A DNA stretch of 64,000 nucleotides. It comes from Phellopilus nigrolimitatus (taxonomy: Eukaryota; Basidiomycota; Agaricomycetes; Hymenochaetales; Hymenochaetaceae). Positions 1 through 11,593 of this stretch are shown in pieces. Below the pieces are notes generated by a model that did no database searches, was not told where the DNA came from, and saw only the letters and a program-made list of their open reading frames with translations. Where the stretch lies: NCBI GenBank assembly GCA_021029095.1, contig JAJOHG010000040.1, forward strand, positions 186,001 to 250,000. The letters run 5' to 3'. How positions within the stretch are numbered: position 1 is the stretch's first letter; the number at the start of each line of letters is the position of its first letter. Position numbers and translations under genes: made by a program.

Positions 1-1144
1 AGCTGTTAACATGCTACCACGGAAACTGGATGTGTACGGTAGGAGTGGCGTGACTCATATCACTCTTCTCTTTACCTCTGACGGGAACGCATCCTTGCAG
101 AGTGACGAGACGCGCAGCGACGCGTAAGCCTAAGCTGGAATACGCAGACAGGTTCTTGGGCTGGAGAGGTTGTTGTTCCGCACAGAGTGGCGGCGCGTCA
201 GGCGTCGAAGGGCCGAAGAAGTGGCACATCAAGAGAAGGTGAAGAGAGAGACTGACCGATTCTTCGGAGTCGTGGCACCCCTTCCGTGGGTTCGAAACGC
301 CGCGCATCTTTGGAAGCGAACTGCGGAGATGTTGGTTGCGCCTTCATCTCTCTGTCAAAGTCTGCGCTAGCACATGAAGAGCCTCTTTGATAACAGTGTT
401 TGGTACTGTGGGTGTGTGCCATCTTGTCTCTTTCTCTCATTCTCCCAAGACAAATGAACTAATCGGTTTCTTCAAGCCATCTATTGAATGTCAGGTGCTA
501 TGACATGAAGACGCTCAAGCTCATCGTCAGGAAGTGCTACGGCGCGATCTCGACGATTAGCGCATACTGTATACTACACACCAACTCTCCCGAACAGGTA
601 GCCGTCAGCAGGAAGCATGTGCGACCATTCTTCAGCAGAGCGCTTATAGCGAAACGCTCGCGCACGCGACGTGCAAACTCGATGTGTCAGTCACGCTATT
701 CAATTTCGCTGCAAGTGCGGACTCGTTGGTTCTGAAGTAAATATAATTATTCAGCACCCGGGAGTACATGTGCAAACGGACGCGTTTCTTCTTCGTCTGC
801 TTTCCTTTTCTTTTCTCACAATCTTCGACGCGAGCTGGTTATGGTTATGCCGATCGCGTGGACGAAAAGCATGGCCCATCAACTACGCTCTCAGCGCGCT
901 ACTCGACAACAGAAGGGAAAGGCAGTCGAACAGTCCACGCGTGCTGTTGTTGTATTGTGGCTAACCGCATCTACATACCTCATTTTCACTCTAGAGGGGA
1001 ACAATTGCACTGTGCTCGTATGTACATGTACGAACAGGCCGATATTCCGTTCACCCAGTGATGACTTTACATTGCATAGATTAATATACAAGGGCATAAT
1101 GGGAAGGCAAAACTAAATGACAGGTCAAATTGGAGTGAAGGGCG
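1..1144. other. Unassigned region, no gene recognised
   Basis: I see no reading frame with recognisable family motifs here. The open stretches are short, overlap on both strands and lack splice-connected partners. A GGTTCGA-like box near 287-295 resembles a tRNA T-loop, but no cloverleaf could be built around it. CpG is frequent, unlike the stretch that follows. Confidence 0.4.
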
Positions 1145-2306
1145 TGTTTGAGCATCCTGCACATGACAGTTATTAGATTAATTCACCTCAGACAAGCCAG
1201 ATAAAATTGAACAAATAGAATTACCTTGCAAAATCAGGAAAACTCAATGTTACTCATGGTCCTCATTGCATAGCTGGTGCCTCCATTGACTCCCCTCTCT
1301 CCAGTTTCCTTCAGGTTGACCAGCATGTAACTCCCAAGGACACAGAGGAAGCTGGGACTTCCCAAAATACTCAGAAGACTAGACAGAATAATACCTGAAA
1401 TCTCCAATTCAGTTGAAAGGATCTGCATGACACTGCAAAATATGGCCCTATCAAATTAGTTAGTTCATATGCTGCTGGTTGTGCATGAAGGACAAAATTA
1501 CATAGTGAAATAAATGGCCTGATCTTGGATGAGGACCTTAACAAGGGTGAACTGACTGAAGCCAGCTGTCTCCCTCCAGTGTTCTGCAGCCTTATGGAGT
1601 GCTAGAACCATAAGGATAATTTCATACACCATTATAGCAGCCCTGTTTCCAATTTCCAAGTCAGCCCAAGTGTTTTCCCAGGAACACCAGTACTAACCAG
1701 GATGAAGCACCCCACACTTTCAGAGAGCTTCCATTGTTCCCACATGCTGTTATTCCTTTAGCTAACTCCCCTACAACAACTAAAACCCATGATTGGAAAA
1801 TGCCACTGTAGGATAAACAAATATACTTACTCTCTCGATGGATTATGCTAAATATAAGGACACCAAGTGTATATGCTGCCTCTAATCCAAATAGAGTCCT
1901 CAGGCATGCAGATAGCCTCTTGTCTGTTGTTTATTAAACACCAGCAGTAATTGGTAGTAGTAAGTATGCTCACCCTGGTGGTACAGTGCAAGAACTCTCA
2001 TCAGAAGAATATCTGCAAGACAAGTAGTGAGGGATGAATGTGCCATATATAATAAGTAGTGAGAAGTTACAGTCAATCAAAAGGACAGTCATCCAGCCTT
2101 CTCTGCAATGAGAAAGACATTTTTTGGTGCAAAATTTAGAAACTCACTAGCCAGATTCTCAATCCAGGCAAAGCCAAGACCTTCCAATATTATCAGTAGA
2201 TACTGGAATGCAGTGTCTCTGGGTGCTTACACCTATAAATGAAGTTTAGGGTTAGCTACAGTAAGCTATAGTACAGTGACCAGAAATTACTTGCAGTGTT
2301 TCATTC
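1145..2306. other. CpG-depleted tract
   Basis: Reading through this stretch of about 1,160 bp I find a single CpG dinucleotide (near 1837), while TpG and CpA are common. Flanking DNA on both sides has CpG at ordinary density. The tract covers most of the body of the adjacent DUF6533-type gene. The pattern is what deamination of methylated CpG would leave, and in basidiomycetes CpG methylation of repeats is established. That methylation caused it here is inference. Confidence 0.75.
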
Positions 2307-2865
2307 GCGTGAAGCGTCTGAACTATGAACGCCGTGTCAGTGGGCACTCTTGTTTTCCATAAATTCCCAGTAAAATTTTGACTTACTTACTACGGTGGAA
2401 AGGGCTCCGAGAATCCCGACGTAGCGATTCTAAAACTATGTGTTAATACAGTTGATCAGAAGAAAATTTAAGATAATAATTTACTGCAAAGTAAATCAAG
2501 CTGACAAATCCTTGAGGAGAGCTCTTCATTCCGCATGGCAAGTAAGCATATGTCTGGTGCTAATATTGAACAAATGACATACCCAAAAGTATTTAATCTA
2601 AATAATGCAATGATTAATTTAGACATGAAGATGATATTGTCAGGCCCTATACCTCCTTGTCCAAAGTGGTAACTGTAAGATAATGTGTCATTTGAGTCTG
2701 ATATCTGGTGTCTGACACGCCAATCAAGAAGTAAGACTTACTGGTGTTATAGACCAAGAGTGTTAGAATTGCCACTTGAGTGTATTGTGTGATATCAATT
2801 TCGGAGATGAAAAGAGGCACTAGGCGTGGGTCAACAGGCTCGACGTCAGAGCGTAATGAAAGCAT
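1234..2865 (-). pseudogene. DUF6533-family multi-TM protein, decayed copy
   Basis: The N-terminal exon (2865-2742) starts at an ATG, ends VYNT plus one base, and splices through GTAAGT...CTTACAG to a 20-nt exon (2672-2653) reading ITTLDKE. This is the DUF6533 signature of a first membrane segment followed by a D-x-E loop. At the other end (about 1430-1234) the last exon carries LKETGERGVNGGTSY and ends in NIEFS, which closely resembles the C-terminal fragment at 62018. The conserved tryptophan-containing segment after LDKE cannot be found, and the body is AT-rich and nearly CpG-free. I therefore read it as a degenerate member of the family. DUF6533 proteins are multi-pass membrane proteins of unknown function expanded in Agaricomycetes. 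Confidence 0.6.
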
Positions 2866-2869
2866 AGTG

Positions 2870-5489
2870 AAATCTGTGTAAAAGAATTCAACGAGGTTAC
2901 GAAAGGTTGACTCGGGGGGATGCGTCGAGACTCGAGACAGGCTCGCGACTTTAGCACAGAGAGCGAGTCAATATGACAGAAGATCTGAAACGATTTTCGG
3001 GACTTGAGCGGCGATGCTTGGTCGGATACGATTTGGAGCGTATTTGCTGCTCCAAGATTCAGCGATAGTTCATACCTGTCAATTGGAGTCTGCGGAGTTA
3101 GACGACGGGAATCCTAATCGTAGGCGCAAGTCACAAAGCCATCGAGATGCGATCATCGAAGAGCTTCGGGTACCAAACTATCTCCACAAAGAAGTGTCTC
3201 TGCAATATTGATCGCCCGCCGGTAACAGATAAGTTCAAACTGACGAAACACTTAAAGTACACAGTAGTACGCTGGCAAGACATCAAACGCACTTCATGTT
3301 CACTTCCTAGTAGTCTTGATCTGGAAATCAGAGTTTGTAGCGCATAGCTTCAGCTTATAAAAAGCAGTCAATGGGCATTTTTCGGTAGAGGAAGATGTGC
3401 GAAAACCGCTGGGAATGAGACGATCAATCGAATGGTGTTTCGCAGTTCGTGTATGCGTACTCCACTCAACCATGTGATCCAATTCAAATGTAAGCGGGTC
3501 TAGACAGATTCGTGAGATTCGCCAGTGAAAAAGGGACTAGAGATTACCAGATCCGAAAGAGTGCACCGCACCGTCACATACCATCAAGTGATCGAACCGG
3601 GACTCTCATTGCACCAGTTTATGCTTATAATCAGAAGAGTTGTCACGTTGACAAGAAAAAAAAAAGCAACTGAATGCTCGCATCTATAAATTCCAAACCA
3701 TCCTTGATTACCAGACGGGTGCGTTTCCTTGGTCACGATCAGAGGAAACAGGAAGATCGGACTTACAAGGCAGGCTGTCCTTTCTTGTTGATGCCCCCAG
3801 TGCATCCACGAGTCGTTTTGCTTCAAGAAGGCGCGCACCCTGATACCTGAATCTACGATATTGCAACCAACGCGAGGACTATGTGTGAGGTGAAAGGAAG
3901 TCTGTGCAAGGTAAGGGAGCACGAAATCTCACCGATCACGCATCCAAAGATGCAGTGCGCTGGAGCACGGATGTGTAAAGTAGTAGCCGGACGGGCTTCC
4001 GCATCTTTATAACGAGGTACAGAAGCGAATACTCTGTTTGCAGTCGCCGAAGACGACGGGGTAGTCAAATATGTATGCCCTGTTCCAGCGAGGTCACAAT
4101 CGAGCATATGCTTGTGGCAGCCATCCTGAATTAGGTGATAAAAGCAATGAGGTTGACGAGTTTCATGTCATGACGGGGGCGAGTGTCGAAGAGTCCCGGA
4201 ACGTGCACTTCGTCGTGCATTCAAATAACGGCACGCACGCGATCTGCATACGAATGAGTGCCTCTTCGCAATCTATTCGTCGAGCTCTCGTCCGCTTCGC
4301 CAGAGACATTATCTGCGAGTGCGACTAGCCCATAGAACACCGAACGGAAAGCTCAGAGACGAAATAATAGGAATACGTGTAAGGAGAATGCCAACATACC
4401 CAGTTTCGCATCGACGTACTTTCCGCGCCCAGAAATCTACAGCTTGTACTTAACTGTCAGACGACGTGCTCTCGATGCAGGTGGTTAACACAGAAGGGAT
4501 CGGTAGACCTGGATGTAGCATGCAAAAAGATTGTTTTGTACCCAGAACAGTTTTCGAAAGGCATGGTCTGAAGAACATGGGCGGGCAGTGTGGGTCAGCG
4601 GCAAACGAGCTGGATGGGCTGCGCGCATTCAGAAAGCAGCAAGAGCTGAAAATGGGCATGAAAGGAAGAAGAAAAGAGAAGAGGTCCCAGAAGACCTCTT
4701 GAATTTGCCGACTTCGTCGAGAATCATAAAGACTATGGTAAGAAAAGTAGTCACGTACTGCGCTACGAATCACTACGCGTCCAAGATTTGCATGGAGTAG
4801 AGAACGGTCCGCGGCCGACAAAGTTGAGGCCCACTATAGAGCATGAAGGTTGCTGCTGCGCGCTGATCACGGACATATCCTGGAGGATCTTGACAAGTGA
4901 ACGAGTCACGATAAGCATGCATATGCAGCATGCGTAGATACATGTATTCAGTGGATTAAGTACAGGTGCATATGTCGATGCGCCGATGGACAACTTGAAG
5001 ATGATGAGCTCGAGATCGATAAAACATGCGAAAGATGACGAACTCACGTATGCTAGCCTTCCACCTCCACATCTTCAAACCAGCTGACTAGTGTCGGTTG
5101 ATGGCGAAGGAGTTGAGCGTTCACCGACGTCAGAGCTCGGGAAATGCCGGTGAATTTAGGGCCGGTTTTGTTTCAATTAGTCTTCCTACTTCCGCACAAC
5201 TTTTTTTTTTCTATATTAGACGTTGCTTCAGGGGTGATAGGAACTGCCTTTACGAGATTTATGCGATACAAAGTAATAAGTATCTCGTGGAGAGGAGGTA
5301 CTGGTGCCTCGACGATATAAAGCAAGGTGGCTCATGATAGAAGAAAATACGAGTTCAGGAATCTGCGATGTGACAGATCAACGACACATCGGCAGTTCTT
5401 CTCTCGAAATTCTCGAAGAAGAAAAGAACAGGCGGTCGAAGATTAGATATCTCGAAAGGCTCAAATCATAACGGCTGGTCTGTGTCAAG
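2870..5489. other. Unassigned region, no gene recognised
   Basis: Only short open frames on both strands. None shows a family motif or joins to a neighbour through plausible splice sites. A basic stretch on the plus strand near 4560-4700 (repeated K/R/E codons) looks mildly protein-like but has no supporting exon. A short T-run lies near 5200. Confidence 0.35.
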
Positions 5490-7428
5490 CTAACAACATT
5501 CTTCGACCCTTCGATTCGGCTGCGGATCGGACAGACTGTATCGCACTACACCGTCTTTTTCATCGGCTTCTTCTGGATATATGTTTCTGTCGCCGTCGCC
5601 ACTGTATGAGGAGTACACAGACGAGGAGCTCTTAATTGCAGACTCAACCGCCGCATTACTGCTTCCAGTAGCTGTTTCGGCGTGCATTTCGTCGGCGCCT
5701 CTGTTGCTTGTTCCCAGCCCGAGGCCCGAGTCATGCGCGAAGTCATCCTCCGCCCGAAAGACCCATGTCGAATGACGCGAGATATGCGTCGTAAACTGGG
5801 TCAGATTCGAATCCGCCTCTGTTCCGTTTGCATCTGAGTTCGCTAAGACCTTTGGGCCGACGGCTTGGCAGAAGTCTTGCCCGCCGGAGACTGCGTGCCG
5901 CTTGCCATCGAATGCGTGTAGATTAAGAACAATCCTGGATATCATGGTCACGGATATGCTTTTTTGAGATAAGCGAACATAGAAATGAGTGATACTAATA
6001 TGGATGAACATACATGTGCGACAGTATCGAGCTATTTCCTGTGCTTTGCTCAAAAAAGGTGACTGGCAGTTTCTTATCCTAAAAGACGTGAGTAAGTCGG
6101 AGAAGCGAACCCTAATCAAAGGAAATCGTACGTTGAAGAGGGTAATATTGACTAGATTCGCGACAACCATTACACTACAGGGACTTCGTTAATCCATATC
6201 TCAACCTCCTAAGTGGAAATGCTCACGCAAAATAAATGCTACCTAGTTTTGTTAGCATCTGTATCTTTTGCACGGGAAAGTCAAAACGCTTACCGTCACG
6301 CATCAACAGTCCCGGAAGCTGCGACCGCATACCGCACCGGCGGTGCTCGCGCATGATTTGAAAGGTACGTGTCACCGTTAACGCAAAGATAAGACTATCT
6401 AAGATGATAGAAAGGAGGAAGGTAATGTTGAAAGCTGTATAACGGGGGTTCGTCACTTCGATTGAAATCGCTTCATATGAGTAGACAAGTGCTCCTTACG
6501 AATAGACCTGCCAGGCATCAACGTACGTTTAAAGGCAGACAAACATAAATGACCTACGAGTGGATGACGGACGGCACACATGATCGGAATACGGAACCGC
6601 CGAATCCATCTAGCCCGAAAGTAAGGAGTATCCCAGAAAACTGCGTTAAAGCCCACTTTCATAACTCCAGTTGTCAGATTCACTAGAATATTTCGCAGGA
6701 AGATCGGAACTCACGGCAGACGTAGCGACAATTGCCAATCCAAGTAGCGCTGCAGATATTAAAATCCACTTGTTGCGATTATACAGAGCGTACGTGCGTA
6801 TCGAAAGAATGACTGCACATAATTATTTACGCAAATTAGAAAGTCAACTTCGCGCGAAAATAAGGCTGGGACGGACTGGCAATAATTACTTGAGTGATCA
6901 GGCTCAGATACCCGCCGAAGCGCACAAAGTGCTTGCAGCTATGCAATGACGAGACTGAGTGGAATGAATGCATACAGAAGGAACAATGACATACAGCTGA
7001 TATACAGGCTGTGATCAGCAGCTTGAATCTCATATTCAACCTTCGATGCTCACCGAGATATTATCCGGAGGGTCGAAAGTGAGGTACAAAACCACAAAAT
7101 ATCCGCAAAACATGACATAGCGATTGATTAGGAAGAGGACGCTGCTAAGCGTCAGGCGACGCTGCCAGATGCGTCGCAGCTCGGTCGGGAACGTGATAAT
7201 GTGGTCATAGTAAAGAACCGCTACACGGCGTGATTTAATGTTGTAGCGACAATAACGTAGTAACCTAAACGCACTGATTGAGGCGATAGTATAGTATTGC
7301 AGCGTGAAACTACACAGGACAGAACAGGCGTCTGTGAGCTTGAGCCTGACGTATTCGACTAGAAGTGTAAATTGGACTCACATTCCCTGGGTCGATTCGA
7401 AGGCGAAGCCTCGGACAGACAGAATCAT
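5490..7428 (-). CDS. DUF6533-family multi-TM protein, paralogue A (apparently intact)
   Basis: About 400 residues in roughly ten exons. The start is ATG at 7428 (MILSVRGFAFEST), spliced at 7381-7310 and 7274-7221 to give TIASIT followed by VLYYDHIITFPTELRRIW, the DUF6533 core. The next exon, 7220-7054, adds FLINRYVMFCGYF. Then come a membrane exon containing GGYLSLITQVII, exon 6812-6715 (IRTYALYNRNKW), an exon with SDHVC, a hydrophobic exon with LDSLIFALTVTRT and a charged loop to LLMRDG. SIYFAVMVVANLVN and ISVTMISRIVLNLH follow, then a long hydrophilic serine/acid-rich tail ending EECC with stop TAG at 5490. The acceptor of the fourth exon is uncertain. No stop or broken splice site was seen, unlike tandem copies B and C. 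Family function is unknown; a seven-TM-like membrane topology is expected. Confidence 0.75.
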
Positions 7429-7587
7429 GTGAGAAGGAGCCAGGGGCGCTAGCGGGGTCGAAGAAGACAGCGCACGTCAGTCAAGCTCTTTGTCCGCGAT
7501 AAATACATTACGAAACGCGCGTATTTCAGTTTTCAGCTCAAACAAGATTTGACACGAATATCTCAGGATCACTCGGGGCAGAGTATG

Positions 7588-8109
7588 TCATCGCGGATTC
7601 GCGGTTTCTGACCACAAAGCGTAACTTGGTCGATAAACCCAGAACTGCGATGTCAAGGAACACCTACCTATTGGCTGGAGCGATGATATATGTTGCTGTG
7701 TAAAGGTGTCGGAGAGCCTGTGCCGGATGATGGCCTGGGCATCCTCTGAAAATTCGATATAAGCGGCGGGTGCATCATTTATAAACACTGATTCGAACAG
7801 CACTGACCGCATCGCCACGTTTTTAATCCAGGTCGTGTCAATGGTGTCGTGCCCGTTCCGCTGTGTGATAAAGCGCTCAAGAGATAAGAGAACAAGTGAT
7901 CTACCAATAAACATACACGGCGGTACGAAGACGGATCGAGGCATAGGTGCATTGCTGAAGTCGACAGCTGGCATCACGGCATCACAGAAACCTTTAACTG
8001 TGAGCTTGATCGCATCTTTCGTTTCAGCTCCTAGACACCAAGATGAGAAAAAGAAACAGATGAGATGACAAACGTTCATCTCTTGACGTGTATGGGCCGC
8101 CAGTGTCAT
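7588..8109 (-). CDS. Hypothetical reading frame, 173 aa
   Basis: An ATG-initiated frame of 173 codons lies upstream of paralogue A on the same strand. The product is mixed hydrophobic and charged and has no motif I recognise. The equivalent position upstream of paralogue B does not keep a matching frame. It may be a chance open frame or an exon of an unrecognised gene. Confidence 0.2.
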   Translation of the reverse strand: MTLAAHTRQEMNVCHLICFFFSSWCLGAETKDAIKLTVKGFCDAVMPAVDFSNAPMPRSVFVPPCMFIGRSLVLLSLERFITQRNGHDTIDTTWIKNVAMRSVLFESVFINDAPAAYIEFSEDAQAIIRHRLSDTFTQQHISSLQPIGRCSLTSQFWVYRPSYALWSETANPR

Positions 8110-9035
8110 CGATGATGATTGGAGAGCACGTAAGCATCACGTGACACAAACGCGTGGTGACGCGTCTCAGTCGAGGCGAAGTTCGTGACTCTAGAAGCTT
8201 CAGGATGCACACATTTTAAATATCTTGCACTTATCGGTTTCGACTTGAAGCTCGTAGAGCTTTGGGCCCCTTAGGATTACTTCTAATTCTCCTGCTCCCT
8301 CTTTACGATATCAATTCCCACACTTCAATTTCGCCTCGTTCCTTTAATATGTTCCCCGTCACTTTCCTATTACCGTTATCCTCGGAGATTCCATGTTGAG
8401 TCGTATCTTCTAAGATATCTCCCGAATATTTTCTGATTCTTTTCTTTCTGCAGCTTCTTGTGTTTTCTCGTGTCATTCTACATGTAGGTACATTCCATTC
8501 ATGCCTCTATTTTCTATTTTATCTTTCTACGCTTCAGTCTCATAGGACGCGTCGCCATTTTTCGGCTTTATATAGTGCACATTCTACTATGCTGTTTCAA
8601 GACGCCCGTTACTTTGTTACAAGTCCTTTGCGGTGAGCCTTACTCAAATTATTTATTCCTCGGGAGTAGACGCACGCAAATACCCACTGACCATGCTGGA
8701 ATATATCGTATATGATGGCTGAAGCAGGCACAACATTTGTTCAGATAAGCTCACTCTGACGTTGCTCAAAACACAATTACATAACTACTCGGACCTCGAT
8801 GCAAAATCGCTATCATGCATAAAGCTCCCAGTGTCTGAGTATACGTTAAACCAACAAGAGCTACCGCGAAGTGCATGTACATTCAAATCAAGTGGTATAT
8901 CAAACTTCAGCCTCCCAAAATCAAAATCACTCGGTGCGTGTACACTTGAGCGTAATGTCCGAACATACATTTTCCAAAATAAAAGATAGAAACTACTTGC
9001 ATGTCCATCCACAGCAAGTGGTATACTACGCAGAC
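8110..9035. other. Unassigned spacer
   Basis: Pyrimidine-rich and AT-rich DNA between the 173-codon frame and the 3' end of the CFEM gene. No frame with family motifs was found. The part next to 9035 is the likely 3' UTR of the CFEM gene. Open frames there on the minus strand are read-through of its terminal region. Confidence 0.4.
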
Positions 9036-9643
9036 TCAAACCTGGTAAAATTGAGGCGCGTGCGGATGCCTCCCCGCGAGCGTCGCTGCTACGGAGGAAG
9101 AGGGGAGAGCACACGCGGTGGAACTCGCTGTTTCCGATGAAGAGGCGGATACTTTTTTCCAGAACAGGCACCAATAAAGGGAAGTAAAGTATAGGAGAAG
9201 GATGTAAGTGATGAGAAGGAGAGGGATAAAGAAGAGATATGAAGAGAACGTACCGGACCCGCACCACGACTGCTGCAGGCCAAGCGCGGTCGTCATGTCT
9301 CCGGACGAGCAGCTGCTCTGGAGGCACTGGAGCGCGATGGTCTGGAAGGCGCTCGACGTACAGACACAAGTTAGGTCCGAGCTACATAGAATTGTACAGT
9401 ATATTAGTATAACCCTATATATATAAAGAAAAAGAAAGAGACGCACTAGTTCGCGCACCCCGCGCTGTACGCAGCGGACCCGACGCACGTCGTGATGCAC
9501 TCGCCAATTACAGCAGCGCTCGTTGGGTCCGCCGCCAAGCTCGTGCCGGTTCCGCTGCCCGACTGTGCACGTACGTGCGCTGCAAGGAGCGCGCCTCCTG
9601 CTATGAGGAGGAGGGAGGATTTGAAGGTGGATGTAAAGAGCAT
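9036..9643 (-). CDS. Small secreted CFEM-domain protein
   Basis: Three exons (9643-9447, 9381-9254, 9151-9036) sum to 441 nt, 146 residues. Residues about 1-27 form a signal peptide (hydrophobic LLLIAGGALLAAHVRA, cut near AQS). The mature part shows the eight-cysteine CFEM pattern: CITTC, GC, TCVC, QC, SSC and WC, with cysteines shared between exons 1 and 2. A short Ser/Ala/Thr-rich tail follows, ending FYQV. CFEM proteins are fungal surface or secreted proteins; some bind haem and others act at host or substrate interfaces. The tail has no clear GPI signal, so free secretion is more likely. The second intron (9253-9152) is 102 nt and pyrimidine-rich. An alternative splice at the final GTTTGA could extend the tail. 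Confidence 0.85.
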
Positions 9644-9739
9644 TTTGGACTGGAAAGGTATTGGGGAGTTAGAGTTGGAAGAGTTGGAGACGAGAAGATT
9701 GAGGGGCGGATGACTGGTTAGTAACTACGACGAGGCTCA

Positions 9740-9746
9740 TTTATAT
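9740..9746 (-). promoter_or_regulatory. TATA-like box of the CFEM gene
   Basis: ATATAAA on the minus strand about 100 nt upstream of the CFEM start codon. Spacing fits a TATA element with a 5' UTR of about 65-70 nt. Confidence 0.4.
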
Positions 9747-9749
9747 GGA

Positions 9750-11593
9750 GGGAGCTATCTATTTACATGATTTACATCTACGTGCGCAACTCCATTCGCT
9801 GCCGAATCCCAACCGCCTGCGCAGCTCGCTCCATTCTACCTGCATGCCTAATGTGGCTCGTATTTTAGCATGTTGCGACTGCGCGGACTCCGAGTCCGAG
9901 TCGGAAACTAGCATGCATATGTACATGCCACACCTGTTTTCCTCCATTAGCGCACCGCCCGCAGCACGGGCAGTGTCGTTTTCAATGTTTCGTTGTTGCC
10001 ACATCGGCGCGAATTACTTTTAGGAAGAATTCACCGTCTCTGTCTTTTAGTTATCTTGTAGACATTTCTAGTACTGTGACTCCTCGCCTAGGAACCGTGT
10101 CGCGAGTATTCCATGAAATCCGCGGAAAACGCAAAAGCAGACCTCCGAAGGTCCCCGATCCCACATCAAAGTACCCAAACGAACTCCACCTAGTTCGTCT
10201 CGGCATAGTCACTGATCAGTGATCAACACACAGAAGAGCAAGAATGGATATGCAATACGCCTCCTGACGGAGGCAAAATGCACGGCCGGGATCATCCCGG
10301 GCATAATCAGTACATACGCATGGGAGCTCGATGTCATCTTAAGGCGTGCACGTGCGACGTTTCCGTGTTTCATCTACAAACGTTTAGTTATAGATGCTGC
10401 GGAAGCGGCCTTCGCGATCGTTCTGCAGATTGGTCGAGCCAATTTATTTTCAACTATAAACAGTACATTTGAGGCGTTTGACTCCGCATCTTCGAGCTCA
10501 TAAAGAATATACGCACGATCTACACAATCGCGTTCAAATAGACGATAGGACGCAAACGCGAACCCGTACTTTTCCTATCCAAAGCGCGTGAGAGGAAAGG
10601 GTGCGGGGGCTTATTATCCATGAAAAGAAAAGAGAAACTGTTGGAGCCAACAGAGCCAGCTCTTGCGGAGTAGTGTATATCACGTGACAATGCTTCAGTG
10701 AGAAATCGGTCAGCGCATCGCGACGCGCTCTGAGAAGTTAGAGTGCGAGGAGAGGAAGACCTATTACAGCAGAGCCCGTTTCGCAAGCCTTGGGTAGTAA
10801 TCATGACCTCGCTCGTGCCTTGTAAATTCTAGAGAGCAGGCCGGGCTTGCTTGATAATCGCATTCCGCAGTCGCCAGTTTATACGCCTTGGCGGTCTTTA
10901 AAGAAGGTTTAAAGCAGACGGAGACGGAGGATAAACCAAGAGAAGACAAATCGTCACAACGCAACGTTTATGCGCAGCCAGAGGACTCACGGGTAAGGCA
11001 CGCCCCTGGTGCACGGAGCATGTCTAATCGAGCTATTGCCGCTTACGGCCAGCTTGGCAACGGAGACATATAGGTGCACCATAAACGCTTTCGCCATGCG
11101 TCCAGGTCGCGGCATATTCGTCATCGAAGATAGCTCCCTTCTCCTGATATATGGGCGGTCAATGCACGATGGGATGACGCTAAGCCGCAAAGGAACGCAC
11201 CGGAGTAAGAGCCCACCCAGAAACGATCTGCAAGATCTAAGCCCCTTGCTCCTCATCTCCGGACCGACAGGATCTTGATAGATATCGCGCCGGGTGAGGT
11301 TCAGAGGCGATATTGGCTCGATGCGGAGCGAGTTCGCGAAGGTCGGCTTCCGTACGGTCCTCAGTTAGCCTCTGTATCGTCGTCAAGTTGATTTAGTTCT
11401 TCGGGTATTCCGAGGGCGTCTGTCGCTCGTTTTCTCTCATTTCCCATTCTTGAACGAGATTCAAGACGAATGATGAATGAGGGCAGCTCGTGACGATCGG
11501 CAACTCACTGACTCAGCAAGACGGCATTTCAGCACTGTTGAATTGCCGGATGCCGCCCGGCTCTCACTCTAGCCGATGTGCTTTGTCAGTCCC
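9750..11593. other. Unassigned region, no gene recognised
   Basis: No family motif was found in any of the short open frames. The first 100 bp is the upstream region of the CFEM gene. Near 9890-9905 there is a short GA/CT-rich repeat (CCGAGTCCGAGTC). The segment next to 11593 should hold the 3' end of DUF6533 copy B. Confidence 0.35.

Noticed and set aside
280..310. GGTTCGAAAC motif resembling a tRNA T-arm
   Set aside because: No acceptor, D or anticodon stems could be drawn at the right distances on either strand.
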